Below are positions 26,251 through 36,263 of a DNA stretch of 46,679 nucleotides, piece by piece. The stretch comes from DATLFI01 sp035524895. GTDB lineage: Bacteria > Acidobacteriota > Thermoanaerobaculia > Multivoradales > Multivoraceae. Where the stretch lies: assembly GCA_035524895.1 (NCBI GenBank), contig DATLFI010000189.1, positions 1 to 46,679 of the forward strand, read 5' to 3'. The translations under genes and the position numbers were made by a program. The notes under the pieces were generated by a model. That model made no database searches. It saw only the letters and a program-made list of their open reading frames with translations, and had not been told where the DNA came from. How positions within the stretch are numbered: the first letter of the stretch is position 1; the number at the start of each line of letters is the position of its first letter.

Positions 26251-26320
26251 GGCATTCCCGCGCGGCCGTATGGCGCAGCAATGGATCAACGGATTCTGCG
26301 CCGATTCTGTTCCCGGGCGC

Positions 26321-26597
26321 TAGCAGCCCGTGGTGAGACCCCCGTGGGCTGCGTTGGGAGCGCCGTGGGGCCGGATGCTAGGCGCGCGAGCGGTGGCGAT
26401 GCTGGGACATCGTTGTGCGAGCGCAACACCGCAGACGGCCCCACGCCGCCCCAACCCTTGGGGCGCGGGGGTTTGCGACCGCTGGGCTGCGTTGGGCCTC
26501 CTGCACGATGACCCAGCATCGGGTTCGTCGGCCGCGCCTTGCCAGCGGTCGCAGATCCCCGCGCGCAGCTCCACGCGGGTTTCACCACGGGTTGCTA
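26321..26597. mobile_element. MITE-like dispersed repeat, copy 1
   Basis: A 277-bp non-coding element. Its left end AGCAGCCCGTGGTGAGACCC and the reverse complement of its right end match at 18 of 20 positions, with one further T/A pair outside. It contains internal inverted repeats (GTGGGGCCG against CGGCCCCAC) and a direct repeat GGGCTGCGTTGGG at 26346-26358 and 26484-26496. A second, longer copy lies at 46286-46679. It has no open frame with a recognisable product. It fills most of the 369-bp gap between the response regulator gene and prfA; outside it (26251-26320, 26598-26619) nothing else is seen. Confidence 0.75.
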
Positions 26598-26619
26598 CCG
26601 GGGAGGCCCTGCGCAGCGT

Positions 26620-27995
<1,376 letters not shown>

Positions 27996-27999
<4 letters not shown>

Positions 28000-30857
28000 C
28001 GCGTGCTCCTGGGATCGCGGCGCGGCGCGCCGGCTCGCGGCAGCCGGACCGTGAACCGGCAGCCGCCGTCGGGCTCGTTGCGGGCTTGGATCTCGCCACC
28101 GTGGCGGCGCACGATCTCGTAGCTCAGGGAGAGGCCCAGACCGGTGCCGCCCCGGTCGGTCTTGGTCGAGAAGAAGGGCGCGAAGATCTTGCCCATGTCG
28201 TCGCGCGCGACCCCCGACCCGTTGTCGGTGAAGTCGATGGTGACGTCGTCGCCCTCGCCGTCGAGCAAGACGTCCACGCGCCCGTCGCCGATGCGGCCGT
28301 GCACCGCGTCGAGGGCGTTGACCAGGACGTTGGTGAACACCTGCTGGAGCTCGCTCTCGTTGCCGCTGATGCTCAGGTCGGGCTTGCGCTCGTCGAGGAC
28401 GCAGCAGGCTCCCTGGCTCTGGAAGCGGTCGGCCAGCAGATCGATGCACTCGCGAAGCGCCGGCCCGAGGGCCACCGGCTGCGGGTCGGGCTGCGAAGCC
28501 CGCGAGAACTCGAGCAGGCTGTTGACGATGCGCGCCGCGCGGAAGGTCTGGCGCTCGACCTTGCGCAACAGCTCGTGGCGAGGGTCCTCTTCGGGCGTCT
28601 TGGCGAGCAGCATCTGGGCATAGCTGCAGATGCCGGTGAGCGGCGTGTTGACCTCGTGCGCGACCCCTGCGGCCATGATGCCGAGCGCCGCAAGCCGCTC
28701 CTTCGCCGCGAGCGCCTTCTCCATCTCGGCGAAATCGGTGACGTCGTTGACCACGAGCACCTGCAGCCCGTGCGGGCGGTCGCCGACGAAGCTCGCGATG
28801 CTGAGCTGGAGCTGGCGCTCGCGGCCCTGCGGGTCGGCGAAGGTGGTTTCGACCAGTCCTCCCCCGGGATCCGGCAGGCGGTGGACGGTGAGCACTTGCT
28901 CGAGCGGTCGGTGCTTGAGGGCCCCGCGCTCGTAGCCGACCAGCGCCGCGAAGGCGAGGTTCGCCAGGACGATCCGCCGTTCGTCGTCGAGCACCGCGAT
29001 GCCGGCAGGCGTCGATTCGATGATGCCCTCGTTGAAGCGCTTCAGCTCGAGCACCTCGCGGAGCTGCCGCTGCATCTGCTCGAGAAGCTGGGCATTCTCG
29101 ATCGCCAGCGAGGCCTGGTTGAGCAACTGACGGATCAACAGCGCGTCGTCGCTGTTGAGCGGGACCTGACCCTCCTTGTACCCGGAAACCACCAGGCCAA
29201 CGCGCCGGTCTCGTACGGTGAGCGGGAAGGCAGCGCGATAGCCGAGGAGGAACAGTGAGTGCTCGACGCTGCGCTCCGGCGCCGGCAGGCCGGTGCCGTG
29301 GAGGTAAACGTAGTCCTTCGACCAGACCTCGGGGTCCAGTTCGTCCAGAGACAGGGAGCGATCTCCGACGACTAGCGCAGGCTGGGGTTCCTCCTCGCGC
29401 ACCGGCTCGAGCAGGCCCGTCTCGACGAGGTAGATGTTGCAGCGTTCGAGGTCCATCGACCCCTCGATCTCCTGGAGCAGGCCCGCGCAGAGCCGATCCA
29501 GATCGCGCTCGTGGAGCAGCTCGTGCCCCAGCTGCAGCAGGGCGCGCCGCCGTCCGAAGCTGCCGCGGTAGTGGAAGCGCTCGAGTGTCGAGCTGATGCC
29601 TTGCTTGGTCGGGATCAGCAACCCGGCGATCAGGATGCCGCTCGCGACGGTGCTGACACCGCGGAAGAGCTCCATGTCCTCGGGGATGTTGCGCCGGATC
29701 AGCAGGTTGAGCAGCGAGAAACCGACCGCGCCCAGCAGCAGGGTCAGCGTGTAGGTGGTGACGTCGCGCACGATCACCGCGATGTCCCACAGCCGGTAAC
29801 GGAGGATCGCGTAAGCGAAGCTCAACGGCACCAGCGCCAGCGGCGCCACCGCGGCGACCTCCATTCCCTCGCTCGGCCCGAGGCCGGCGGTGAACGGCAT
29901 CACGTAGAGGACCAGGAACGGCACGTAGCCGGCACCCATGCCGAGCGTGATCCAAGTCACCTGGCGCGCGTGCTCCCAGCGCGCCGCCTGTTGCAGGTGA
30001 CTGACCAGCGCCGCGATCGACACCAGGACGAACGCCACCAGCAACACCAGCTCGAGCCGGTCGACCAGCATCACCCGGGCCTCCGTGTGGAAGCCGGTGA
30101 ACCATTCGCCGCCGGCGAAGATCCAGTCGAGCTGCACCGCGAAGATGGCGGCGCTGGGCGCGTAGAGCAACGGCACCAGACGATCGAGCCAGGCGTCGAG
30201 ACCGGGAGGCAGGCGCAGGCGCTGCGGGAAGATCAGGAAGAAGTGCAGCGTCAGCGGCGGCAGCAGCAGGCGACACGCCTCGTCGACGACGTAGATAGTG
30301 GTGTCGAGCCGATCGCCAGGCGGGGTGATCGGCGACAGCAGGTAGACCGCGGCCGAAGCGAGGCACCAGAGGTGGAACAACACCACCTGGCGGCTGATGC
30401 CGCGCCGCAGCATGTAGAGCCCGATGAACAGGTAGATCACCGAGGTGAGCGCCAGCACCAGATACGGGAAGTCCGGGTCGAGCGAGGGCAGCTCGTGTCG
30501 CACGGTGAGGAGGAGCCCATCGCGCTCGACCAGGATCTCGCTCACCGCTCGGCGCCGGAGCTGCTCGCCGACCTCGGCGCGGCTCATCACCTGCTCGCCG
30601 TTCACGAGCAACAGCACGTCACCGGTCTCCAGGTCGGTGGGCTCGACGGCGTCGGAGACCACCCAGGCTGCCCCCTGAGCTCGCAAGTCGAGCCCGAACG
30701 GCTGGAAGGTCTGCGCCTTGCGGGCGAAGGAGAAGGCGCCCAGGATGACGAACGCCACCGTCAGCGCCGCCAGGCCCAGGAGGCACAGGCGCTGCGCCGT
30801 GGCGCCGAGGGCTGCCTCGGCGACGCGCGTACCGGCTGAGGGGCGGTCACGTTTCAT
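27996..30857 (-). CDS. Membrane sensor histidine kinase with PDZ-like, GAF and PAS domains
   Basis: A 953-residue kinase. A first membrane helix (about 23-45) is followed by a short PDZ-like extracytoplasmic stretch (LETGDVLLLVNGEQVMSRAE), then a block of about seven more helices, e.g. LVLALTSVIYLFIGLYML and LELVLLVAFVLVSIAALVS. A GAF-like domain spans roughly 440-610, a PAS domain 620-720 (FNEGIIESTPAGIAVLDDER), a HisKA domain with the phosphorylated histidine in GVAHEVNTPLTGI (H734) and a C-terminal HATPase with NALDAV, DNGSGV and RGGTGLGLSLS. The start is ATG 30857. It is coupled to the NtrC-type regulator. The N-terminal layout recalls ComP-type sensors; the ligand is unknown. Confidence 0.9.
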
Positions 30858-30894
30858 GGCGCAAGAGATAGAGCGATACTGTCCAAAAAATTGG

Positions 30895-30911
30895 AAGCAG
30901 CTTCTGTGCCA
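30895..30911 (-). promoter_or_regulatory. Candidate sigma-54 promoter of the kinase-regulator operon
   Basis: On the minus strand the site reads TGGCACAGAAGCTGCTT. It has GG and GC separated by exactly 10 bases, matching the -24/-12 consensus TGGCAC-N5-TTGCW with one mismatch. It predicts a start about 27 bases before the kinase ATG. Because the operon encodes a sigma-54 activator, autoregulation is plausible. Confidence 0.5.
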
Positions 30912-31167
30912 CGCAAATGTGCTCTCTCCGGGTGTCTTGGAGGCCCCTTTGGAGCTCCTACAGCCCCGGGAGATCCAGCCGTCTGGATTGTATTCGTCCT
31001 CTTGGATCCAAGCTGCCGCGTCTGATCCAAGCCGACGGACGCATTCGCGTGGCCGGACGCCCGGTCAGAAAGCACGCTGCGACATACGTTTAGGCGGCCC
31101 TGACCGTGCGGGCCGGCCGAGGCCGCCGAGCCCGGGGGGCTCTACCGATGTGCGCGCGCGTTGCCGC
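30912..31167. other. Non-coding gap between barrel protein gene and kinase promoter
   Basis: It contains GGCGGCC and GGCCGCC arms in the part next to the barrel-protein stop, a possible terminator hairpin. Dispersed TGGATC/GATCCA words lie around 30980-31040. No coding frame, RNA gene or clear activator-site pair could be defined. Confidence 0.3.
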
Positions 31168-33192
31168 CTAGAAGCGGACGGCGATGCCGCCGACGATGCG
31201 CCGGCGGATCTCGTCGTCGGCCAGGCTGGCGAAGCTCTCGGCACCGCGGCTGAGCTGGAGGTCCAGCAACACCGCCCAGTCAGAAGACAGGCCGAGCACG
31301 GCTCGCAGGTTCTGCGTCAGCAGCAGGCGCAACCGGTCCATCTCGACTGCCATCAGCTCGTGGCCGGAAGATCCCGTGATCTGAGTCAGCGGCAGCATCT
31401 GCTGCTCGACGCTGCGGTAGGCGAGCTGGACGTCGGTCTCGGTGTTCTCGAAGCTGGTTTCGACCGACGTCACCACGTACGCCAAGCGGTTGCCGTAGCG
31501 TTGCGCCGAGGCATCGAACACCCCGCCGCCGCCGCGCGCGACGTTGGAGGCGAACCGCGCGATCACGTTGGGCGACAGCCGCCGCTCGACCACGAGCTGC
31601 AGCTCCGGAAGCTCGTCTCCCGCGACGAAGAACAGCGTCTCGAGCTGGTCGAAGAAGTCCTCGCTGAAGTAGACACGGACCGCGTCGGAGTAGGTCCGGT
31701 GGACGCCGGCAAGGCTCACCTTGCCCGACTCGCCGAGGCGACGGGTCAGACGCACGCGGTAGCACGCAGACTCCACGACGCTGCAATCGCTCAGCACGCC
31801 GTAGTACACGGGCAAGAAGTCGAGGAAGTGCTGGCTCGGGGTTTCGGCGAAGCGCTGCCGGCCGGAGGCCTCCGCCTGCCAGCGTTCTCCGAGATCGAGC
31901 GATACGCCGACGTGCGGCGCCGCGGCGACGCCGTCCGCCCGCACGGTGGTAAAGAGCCCGTACTGGATCCCGACGTCTCGGTGCACGCGCACGTCGCCGA
32001 GCCCGTAGAGATCGATACGTTCGTCCGCCAGCGGCGAGGCGCCGTACCAGGTGTCGAACAAATCGCCGCTACGACGCTCGCGGTAGGAGATTCCGGTGCG
32101 CAGCAATCCCGCAGGCCCGGCGTCGGTCTGGTAGCTGCCGGCCAGCTCCAGCGTCTCCGAGCTGTTCGGCACCGCCAGCGACGCGAATCGCTGGTCGCGG
32201 TAGAAGTTCGACTCGGCCACGTACTGGGCTCTCACCTCGGATCGTCCGGGGCCGACGTCAGCGCTCCAGCTCACCAGGTAGCGCTCGAGCTCGATCGGTT
32301 CGTTCTCGGTTCGGAGAAGACCCTGGTGGCCGCTCACCCTGACCATGCCTTCGCGGGGTGCCTCGACACTCACTGACAACGCGCTGGCCTGTCCGACGGT
32401 GCGAGCCAGCGACGAGTCGTCGCGACCCTCGAGCTGACGGAACTGACCTTCCACGCCGAGCCCGACGCCGCCGAGCCTTCCCTCCAGGCCGACGATCCCG
32501 CCGTGCAGAGCGGCCGCCTCGTTGCCGAAGTAGTCGCCGACTCCGGTCAGGGCTCGCATCTCGGCGCGCATGCCGTCCGGTGCCAGGGTGCTCGTGGGCA
32601 GGCGCTCCTGGAGCGCTTCGGCGTGCGCGATGGTGATCTCGCGCAGCACGTCACGGGGAATGCGCTCGCGGATCTGCCAGAAGTCGCCCTCGGCGCCGAG
32701 CGCGTCGTCGTCCTCGACCGAGAGCTCGAGCTCGAGCTGCTGGTAGGCGCTCGCCGTGGCGCGGGTCAGCATCACCACCGCGGGGACGAACCCCGGCTTG
32801 TGGGCGATGATCTTGTAGAGCCCGGCCGGCAGGGACGAGAAGCTGAAGTGACCCGTCTGATCGGTGAGCACCTTGCGCAGGCTGAGATCCGCGAGCCGGT
32901 AGGCATAAACGCCCGCTGCCTGCAGCGGTCCGCCGAGGCCGTTCTCGCGCTTGGCGTGGACGCTGCCGACGAGACCCGCGGCGGAGACGTCCGGGGCGAT
33001 CCGGTCGGCCGGCAGCGGCGCCCGACCCGCCAGCACCGGGCTCGTGGCCTCTAGCAGCGGCGTCGTGGTTTCGACTGCAGCGCCGCCGGCACCGGCGAGA
33101 GCCACACCGCACGCGAGCGCCAGGGCTCCGGCGCGCAGGGGATTGCGCGGGGTGGCGGGTGACGTCGGTCGCCAGAGGGAGCTGACTGCCAT
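31168..33192 (-). CDS. Outer-membrane beta-barrel protein with carboxypeptidase-regulatory-like domain
   Basis: A 674-residue exported protein. The signal peptide is near residues 20-45 (LRAGALALACGVALAGAGGA). A CarboxypepD_reg-like beta-sandwich follows (about 75-150): GLVGSVHAKRENGLGGPLQA, then TDQTGHFSFSSLPAGLYKII. The remaining 450 residues are alternating amphipathic strands ending in the aromatic C-terminus GGIAVRF, the signature of barrels inserted by the BAM machinery. It resembles TonB-dependent-receptor-like proteins but no plug domain or TonB box is evident. The start is ATG 33192 (MAVSSLWRPTSPAT); a TATAAT box lies 68 bases upstream. Confidence 0.82.
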   Translation of the reverse strand: MAVSSLWRPTSPATPRNPLRAGALALACGVALAGAGGAAVETTTPLLEATSPVLAGRAPLPADRIAPDVSAAGLVGSVHAKRENGLGGPLQAAGVYAYRLADLSLRKVLTDQTGHFSFSSLPAGLYKIIAHKPGFVPAVVMLTRATASAYQQLELELSVEDDDALGAEGDFWQIRERIPRDVLREITIAHAEALQERLPTSTLAPDGMRAEMRALTGVGDYFGNEAAALHGGIVGLEGRLGGVGLGVEGQFRQLEGRDDSSLARTVGQASALSVSVEAPREGMVRVSGHQGLLRTENEPIELERYLVSWSADVGPGRSEVRAQYVAESNFYRDQRFASLAVPNSSETLELAGSYQTDAGPAGLLRTGISYRERRSGDLFDTWYGASPLADERIDLYGLGDVRVHRDVGIQYGLFTTVRADGVAAAPHVGVSLDLGERWQAEASGRQRFAETPSQHFLDFLPVYYGVLSDCSVVESACYRVRLTRRLGESGKVSLAGVHRTYSDAVRVYFSEDFFDQLETLFFVAGDELPELQLVVERRLSPNVIARFASNVARGGGGVFDASAQRYGNRLAYVVTSVETSFENTETDVQLAYRSVEQQMLPLTQITGSSGHELMAVEMDRLRLLLTQNLRAVLGLSSDWAVLLDLQLSRGAESFASLADDEIRRRIVGGIAVRF

Positions 33193-33259
33193 GATTTCCG
33201 ATCGACCCCCCGCCCGCCGTCGGACTCGAGGCGCCACGGTCGGGGTGGATCCGCGGGCC

Positions 33260-33265
33260 ATTATA
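33260..33265 (-). promoter_or_regulatory. -10 box (TATAAT) of the barrel protein gene
   Basis: A perfect TATAAT on the minus strand inside GGGTCTATAATGGCCC, 68 bases before the ATG at 33192. No good -35 hexamer is visible at 16-18 bases. Confidence 0.45.
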
Positions 33266-33313
33266 GACCCAATCTTCCCCCTGGAACCCCTACGGGCCTC
33301 CGAGTCTTCCCGA

Positions 33314-33328
33314 CCCCCTTCACGGGGG
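33314..33328 (-). terminator. Short GC hairpin at the comF stop
   Basis: CCCCC, loop TTCAC, then GGGGG; the loop contains the TGA stop of comF on the minus strand. It is short, so this is only a weak terminator candidate. Confidence 0.25.
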
Positions 33329-34174
33329 CCGGGGCGGCGTCCAGGCCACGGCCAGCGCCGTCACCTCGTCGGCCCCGGCGCGCAAGAGCGCTGCGGTCGC
33401 GGCGCGCAGCGTGGCGCCGGAGGTCACGACATCGTCGACCAGCAACACCGACGCCCCGGGCACCGCATGCCGTATTCGCAGCGACCGGCGGAGGTTGCCG
33501 CCTCGGCGGCGCAGGGGCAGCAGCGACTGTGGCGGTGACGGCCGGCGACCCAGGGCGCGCTGCAAGGGTCGACCGAGACGTGCGGCGAGCGGCGCGGCGA
33601 TCGATTCGGCCTGATTGAAGCCGCGATGAAGGCGTCGCGGCCAGGGGAGGGGCACCGGCACCACGGTCTCGATCCCCCGACCCTCGCCGGCTCCGCGCAG
33701 CAGGTCGTCGGCGAATCGGTCGAACGCCGCGACCGCCAGCTCTTCGCCGAGCTGCTCCAGTCGTTGGAACTTCAGGGCGTGGATCACGGCGTCGAATGGG
33801 GCTCGGTAGGTCCACAGGGTGTAGAGGCGCCGCCAGGGCGGGGGATCCGCCAGACACGCACCGCAGCGGTCGGTCCTTCCGGCGACTCCAGCGATGCGCC
33901 CAGCGCAGCCGCTGCAGCGGTCGCCCCGCACCCTCGAGTGTGGGTCGAGCTGGCCGTGGCAGCGCAGACAGAGGCCGAGCCGCGGCCCGGCCGGGCTGTC
34001 CCGGCAGCCGAGGCAAGTGTCGTCGAAGAGCAGGTCGACCAGCGCGCGGCCCAGCCGCTCGGGCCACGACAGGGTCGGGAGTCCGATCGGCTGGGCGACG
34101 CGCGGCGCGACCGGTCCGTATGAAGCAAGTGGGGACGTGCCCGGAGGTCTCCGTGCGGTCGCTTTGCGAGGCAT
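33320..34174 (-). CDS. comF: ComF-family phosphoribosyltransferase-like protein with double zinc finger
   Basis: A 284-residue protein. The N-terminal cysteine pairs CLGC (C54, C57), CLRC (C69, C72), CSGC (C87, C90) and CGAC (C104, C107) form the double zinc ribbon of the ComF family. The C-terminal half is a type I phosphoribosyltransferase fold, with ETVVPVPLPWPRRLHRGFNQ and the PRPP loop SVLLVDDVVTSGATL. In naturally transformable bacteria ComF helps DNA uptake; in others its substrate is unknown. No other competence gene is nearby. The start is ATG 34174 (MPRKATARRPPGTS). Confidence 0.9.
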   Translation of the reverse strand: MPRKATARRPPGTSPLASYGPVAPRVAQPIGLPTLSWPERLGRALVDLLFDDTCLGCRDSPAGPRLGLCLRCHGQLDPHSRVRGDRCSGCAGRIAGVAGRTDRCGACLADPPPWRRLYTLWTYRAPFDAVIHALKFQRLEQLGEELAVAAFDRFADDLLRGAGEGRGIETVVPVPLPWPRRLHRGFNQAESIAAPLAARLGRPLQRALGRRPSPPQSLLPLRRRGGNLRRSLRIRHAVPGASVLLVDDVVTSGATLRAATAALLRAGADEVTALAVAWTPPRPP

Positions 34175-34204
34175 ACACCTACGGAGACGTAAACGAGCGG
34201 CGCT

Positions 34205-34210
34205 TATACT
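34205..34210 (+). promoter_or_regulatory. Possible -10 box (TATACT) of the small outer-membrane protein gene
   Basis: TATACT within GCGCTTATACTCGCG, about 100 bases before the TTG start at 34311. The -35 is not recognisable. Confidence 0.3.
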
Positions 34211-34310
34211 CGCGCGACCTCTAAGAGGGAGGCCGCGAGAACATGCCGGCGGCGGCTTGGTCCTCGACCGTCTCGATCGAACCGAAAGCACCACCGCGGA
34301 GGGCGCCCCG

Positions 34311-34892
34311 TTGCATCTCACTCCACCCACCCAGGCCCGGCGCACGACACCGCGGGCGCTCCTCGTCGCCGGCCTGCTGGCTGCCCTCTCGGGCGTAGGC
34401 TCGGCCGTCGAGGCCCAGCAGCTCCACACCTTCACCGCGAGCGCGAGCGGGATCATCGGCGGTCCCTTCGACGCCGACGGCGAGGATCCCGGTCTCGACC
34501 AGACCGGCTTCCAGCTCGCGTTCTCGTGGAGCACCTGGGACAACACCCGAGTCGGCGTGCGGGCGGCGCGCCTCGCCTTCTCCGACGAGCTGGTCGACGA
34601 CGTGTTCGACCCCGACCTCACCTTCGTCACGATCGCCGGCGAGTACCACTTCAACGAGTCGTTCTATCGCTCGGGTCTCTACCTGGGCCTGGGCCTCTAC
34701 CAGATGGAGGGGCTGGTCGGAGCCGAGACCCAGGACGACACCGCGATCGGCCTCGTGCTCGGTGCCACCGGCGACTTCCCGATGACCGACCGCCTCTCGA
34801 TCATCGTCGAGATCTCCGGCCACTACGCCGACCTCGATCTCGGCGCTCGGTTCTTCGGCTTCCTGACCGCCGGCCTCGCGTTCCACTTCTGA
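34311..34892 (+). CDS. Small outer-membrane beta-barrel protein
   Basis: A 193-residue exported protein. The signal peptide runs to about residue 33 (TPRALLVAGLLAALSGVGSA, cut before VEAQQ). The mature part is made of short alternating strands (FQLAFSWSTWDNTRVGVRAA, TFVTIAGEYHFNESFYRSG, LGLGLYQMEGLVGA) and ends in LTAGLAFHF with a terminal Phe, as expected of an 8-stranded OmpA/OmpX-like barrel. The TTG start at 34311 is supported by GGAGGG seven bases upstream. An 18-bp tandem duplication covers its last codons and stop, so the sequence after the stop repeats GAFHF and a second TGA. It stands just upstream of the tRNA-Ala gene. Confidence 0.8.
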   Translation: MHLTPPTQARRTTPRALLVAGLLAALSGVGSAVEAQQLHTFTASASGIIGGPFDADGEDPGLDQTGFQLAFSWSTWDNTRVGVRAARLAFSDELVDDVFDPDLTFVTIAGEYHFNESFYRSGLYLGLGLYQMEGLVGAETQDDTAIGLVLGATGDFPMTDRLSIIVEISGHYADLDLGARFFGFLTAGLAFHF

Positions 34893-34913
34893 GGTGCGTT
34901 CCACTTCTGACGT
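34878..34913 (+). repeat. 18-bp tandem duplication across a stop codon
   Basis: GCGTTCCACTTCTGAGGT is followed directly by GCGTTCCACTTCTGACGT (17 of 18 identical). The first copy contains the stop codon of the outer-membrane protein gene; the second repeats Ala-Phe-His-Phe-stop in the same frame. Confidence 0.75.
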
Positions 34914-34946
34914 GTCTGAGGAGAGGGTCTGCGTCGCCGGTCGCGG

Positions 34947-34975
34947 TTGCAGGGGACGGTCCGCGTAGCTACACT
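34947..34975 (+). promoter_or_regulatory. Promoter of tRNA-Ala
   Basis: TTGCAG (34947-34952), a 17-base spacer, TACACT (34970-34975). The predicted start is about 6 bases before the tRNA 5' end. Confidence 0.6.
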
Positions 34976-34987
34976 CGCTCCCCCCGT

Positions 34988-35048
<61 letters not shown>

Positions 35049-35063
<15 letters not shown>

Positions 35064-35102
35064 TTGACCTCCCTTCGGTCGGTCGGCTGGTGGAGCCGAT
35101 CG
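35049..35102 (+). repeat. Inverted copy of the tRNA-Ala 3' end
   Basis: CGATCGGCTCCACCA (35049-35063, the 3' end of the tRNA with CCA) has its exact reverse complement at 35088-35102. The loop is 24 bases. A second perfect hairpin, CTGCCGCTC-TAC-GAGCGGCAG, follows at 35117-35137, then the motif GCTCAGGAACGAT at 35139-35151. Confidence 0.85.
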
Positions 35103-35148
35103 TCTCGGTCGTCGCCCTGCCGCTCTACGAGCGGCAGAGCTCAGGAAC
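35054..35148 (+). repeat. tRNA tail direct repeat, copy 1
   Basis: The first 55 bases (35054-35108), starting in the tRNA acceptor stem, match 35228-35282 at 54 of 55 positions. About 40 more bases match at lower identity, including the second hairpin. Confidence 0.8.
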
Positions 35149-35164
35149 GATCCCTACATTTCGG

Positions 35165-35193
35165 CGATAGGAACCAGGTCGATAGGAACCAGG
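35165..35193 (+). repeat. 15-bp tandem duplication after tRNA-Ala
   Basis: CGATAGGAACCAGG at 35165-35178 and again at 35180-35193, exact. A small hairpin (AGGACGA/TCGTCCT) follows at 35191-35208. Confidence 0.65.
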
Positions 35194-35227
35194 ACGAGAA
35201 CTCGTCCTGACGGACCCGCTCGGTGTG

Positions 35228-35319
35228 GGCTCCACCATTGACCTCCGTTCGGTCGGTCGGCTGGTGGAGCCGATCGTCTCGGCGGTCGTGCTGTTGCTCG
35301 TGGAGCGCCAGAGTCCAGC
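35228..35319 (+). repeat. tRNA tail direct repeat, copy 2
   Basis: A second copy of GGCTCCACCA and the 45 bases after it, without a tRNA body, 119 bp after copy 1. It keeps the inverted repeat (GGCTCCACCA against TGGTGGAGCC), but its second hairpin has decayed. It lies in the 340-bp gap before the mntA-type gene; the rest of that gap holds no convincing gene. Confidence 0.75.
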
Positions 35320-35403
35320 TGCAGTGTCAGGACGTGTTCGGACCGGCGTTAGCGCAGCGATCCGCGCTCTTACCTCTCGAACGCGGTGGTACTCTGCCGC
35401 ATC

Positions 35404-35796
35404 ATGGAAGCGTTGCGACGCGTCCTCGAGCGGGACCCTCGGGTGGCCTACGCTCTGCTGTTCGGTTCGACCGCCAGGGGCTCCGCTCACGCCGATAGCG
35501 ACCTCGATGTCGCCGTGGGGCTTTCGCCGGGCGTGCGACTCGACGTTACGGCGCTCGGCGACCTGATCGCGACCCTCGAAGCAGCCACCGGTCGCACGGT
35601 CGACTTGGTCCTGATGGACGAGGCTCCGCCGGCTCTGGCGTACCGGATCTTCCGCGACGGCGAAGTGATGGTCGAGCGAGACCACGCGGCTCTCGTCGAG
35701 AGGAAGGTCCGCGCCATCCTCGAGTACCTCGACTTCAAGCCGCTGGAGGAGCTCGCGACCCGCGGGGTGCTCGCTGCTGCCGCGCATGGTCGATAG
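35404..35796 (+). CDS. mntA: MntA-type minimal nucleotidyltransferase antitoxin
   Basis: A 130-residue protein with the nucleotidyltransferase signature LLFGSTARGSAHADSDLDVA (GS at 21-22, SDxD at 32-35). MntA antitoxins neutralise HepT by adding AMP units to it. The start is ATG 35404, just after GCCGCATC; a GTG six codons earlier is also in frame. Its stop overlaps the start of the hepT gene by 11 bases, the classic linkage of this toxin-antitoxin pair. It follows tRNA-Ala and its repeated tail, a usual site for acquired modules. Confidence 0.9.
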   Translation: MEALRRVLERDPRVAYALLFGSTARGSAHADSDLDVAVGLSPGVRLDVTALGDLIATLEAATGRTVDLVLMDEAPPALAYRIFRDGEVMVERDHAALVERKVRAILEYLDFKPLEELATRGVLAAAAHGR

Positions 35797-36229
35797 ATCC
35801 GTCCTCGCCAGGAAGATCGCGGCCGTTCGCGATGCGATCGAGCGCATCCGGGAGCTGCTGCCGCCGACCTCGGAGGAGCTCCGACACGACCGGACGGCAC
35901 GGGAGGTCATCACCCTGAACCTCTTCATCGCCATCCAGGAGTGTGTAGCTCTCGCCACGCACTGGCTGGCCGATGCCGGGTGGGGCGTTCCCGAGAGCTA
36001 CGGGGAGGCCTTCACCGTCTTGGGAGAGCGCGGCGTGCTGGACGAGGATCTGGCCGCGAGCCTGCGGTCTGCGTCCGGCCTGCGCAATCTCATCGCGCAC
36101 CAGTACGGCGTTCTCGACTACGAGCGAGTCTTCGAGCTCGCGAGCTCGCGGCTGGGCGACCTGAGCTCGTTCTGCGAAGTGCTCTCCCGGCGTGCGAGCG
36201 AGGATGGCGCACCCCCTCGCGCCTCGTAG
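35786..36229 (+). CDS. hepT: HepT-type HEPN ribonuclease toxin
   Basis: A 147-residue all-helical HEPN (DUF86) protein. The RNase motif RX4HXY is present as RNLIAHQY (R100, H105, Y107), so the toxin looks intact. Helix one is ARKIAAVRDAIERIRELLPP and the central helix LFIAIQECVALATHWLAD. HepT enzymes cut RNA, in some cases tRNA, and are silenced by AMPylation of the motif Tyr by MntA. The ATG lies inside the end of mntA. It converges on the M14 peptidase gene with a 34-bp gap. Confidence 0.9.
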   Translation: MVDRSVLARKIAAVRDAIERIRELLPPTSEELRHDRTAREVITLNLFIAIQECVALATHWLADAGWGVPESYGEAFTVLGERGVLDEDLAASLRSASGLRNLIAHQYGVLDYERVFELASSRLGDLSSFCEVLSRRASEDGAPPRAS

Positions 36230-36263
36230 CGTCCGGAATCCGTCCCCGACGCCCACGATTCGG

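Noticed and set aside
26321..26597. Short hypothetical proteins encoded within the dispersed repeat
   Set aside because: Frames inside both repeat copies are Arg/Pro-rich, differ between copies and lack ribosome-binding sites; they follow from the repeat sequence.
28000..30366. In-frame upstream extension of the response regulator gene over the kinase
   Set aside because: The extension is Arg/Ala-rich and lies in another frame of the histidine kinase; the regulator clearly begins at ATG 27999 with MNILIVDDEE.
35160..35240. A second, degenerate tRNA gene ending at the repeated CCA
   Set aside because: Only the 3' acceptor strand is present; no D arm, anticodon arm or 5' acceptor strand could be paired.
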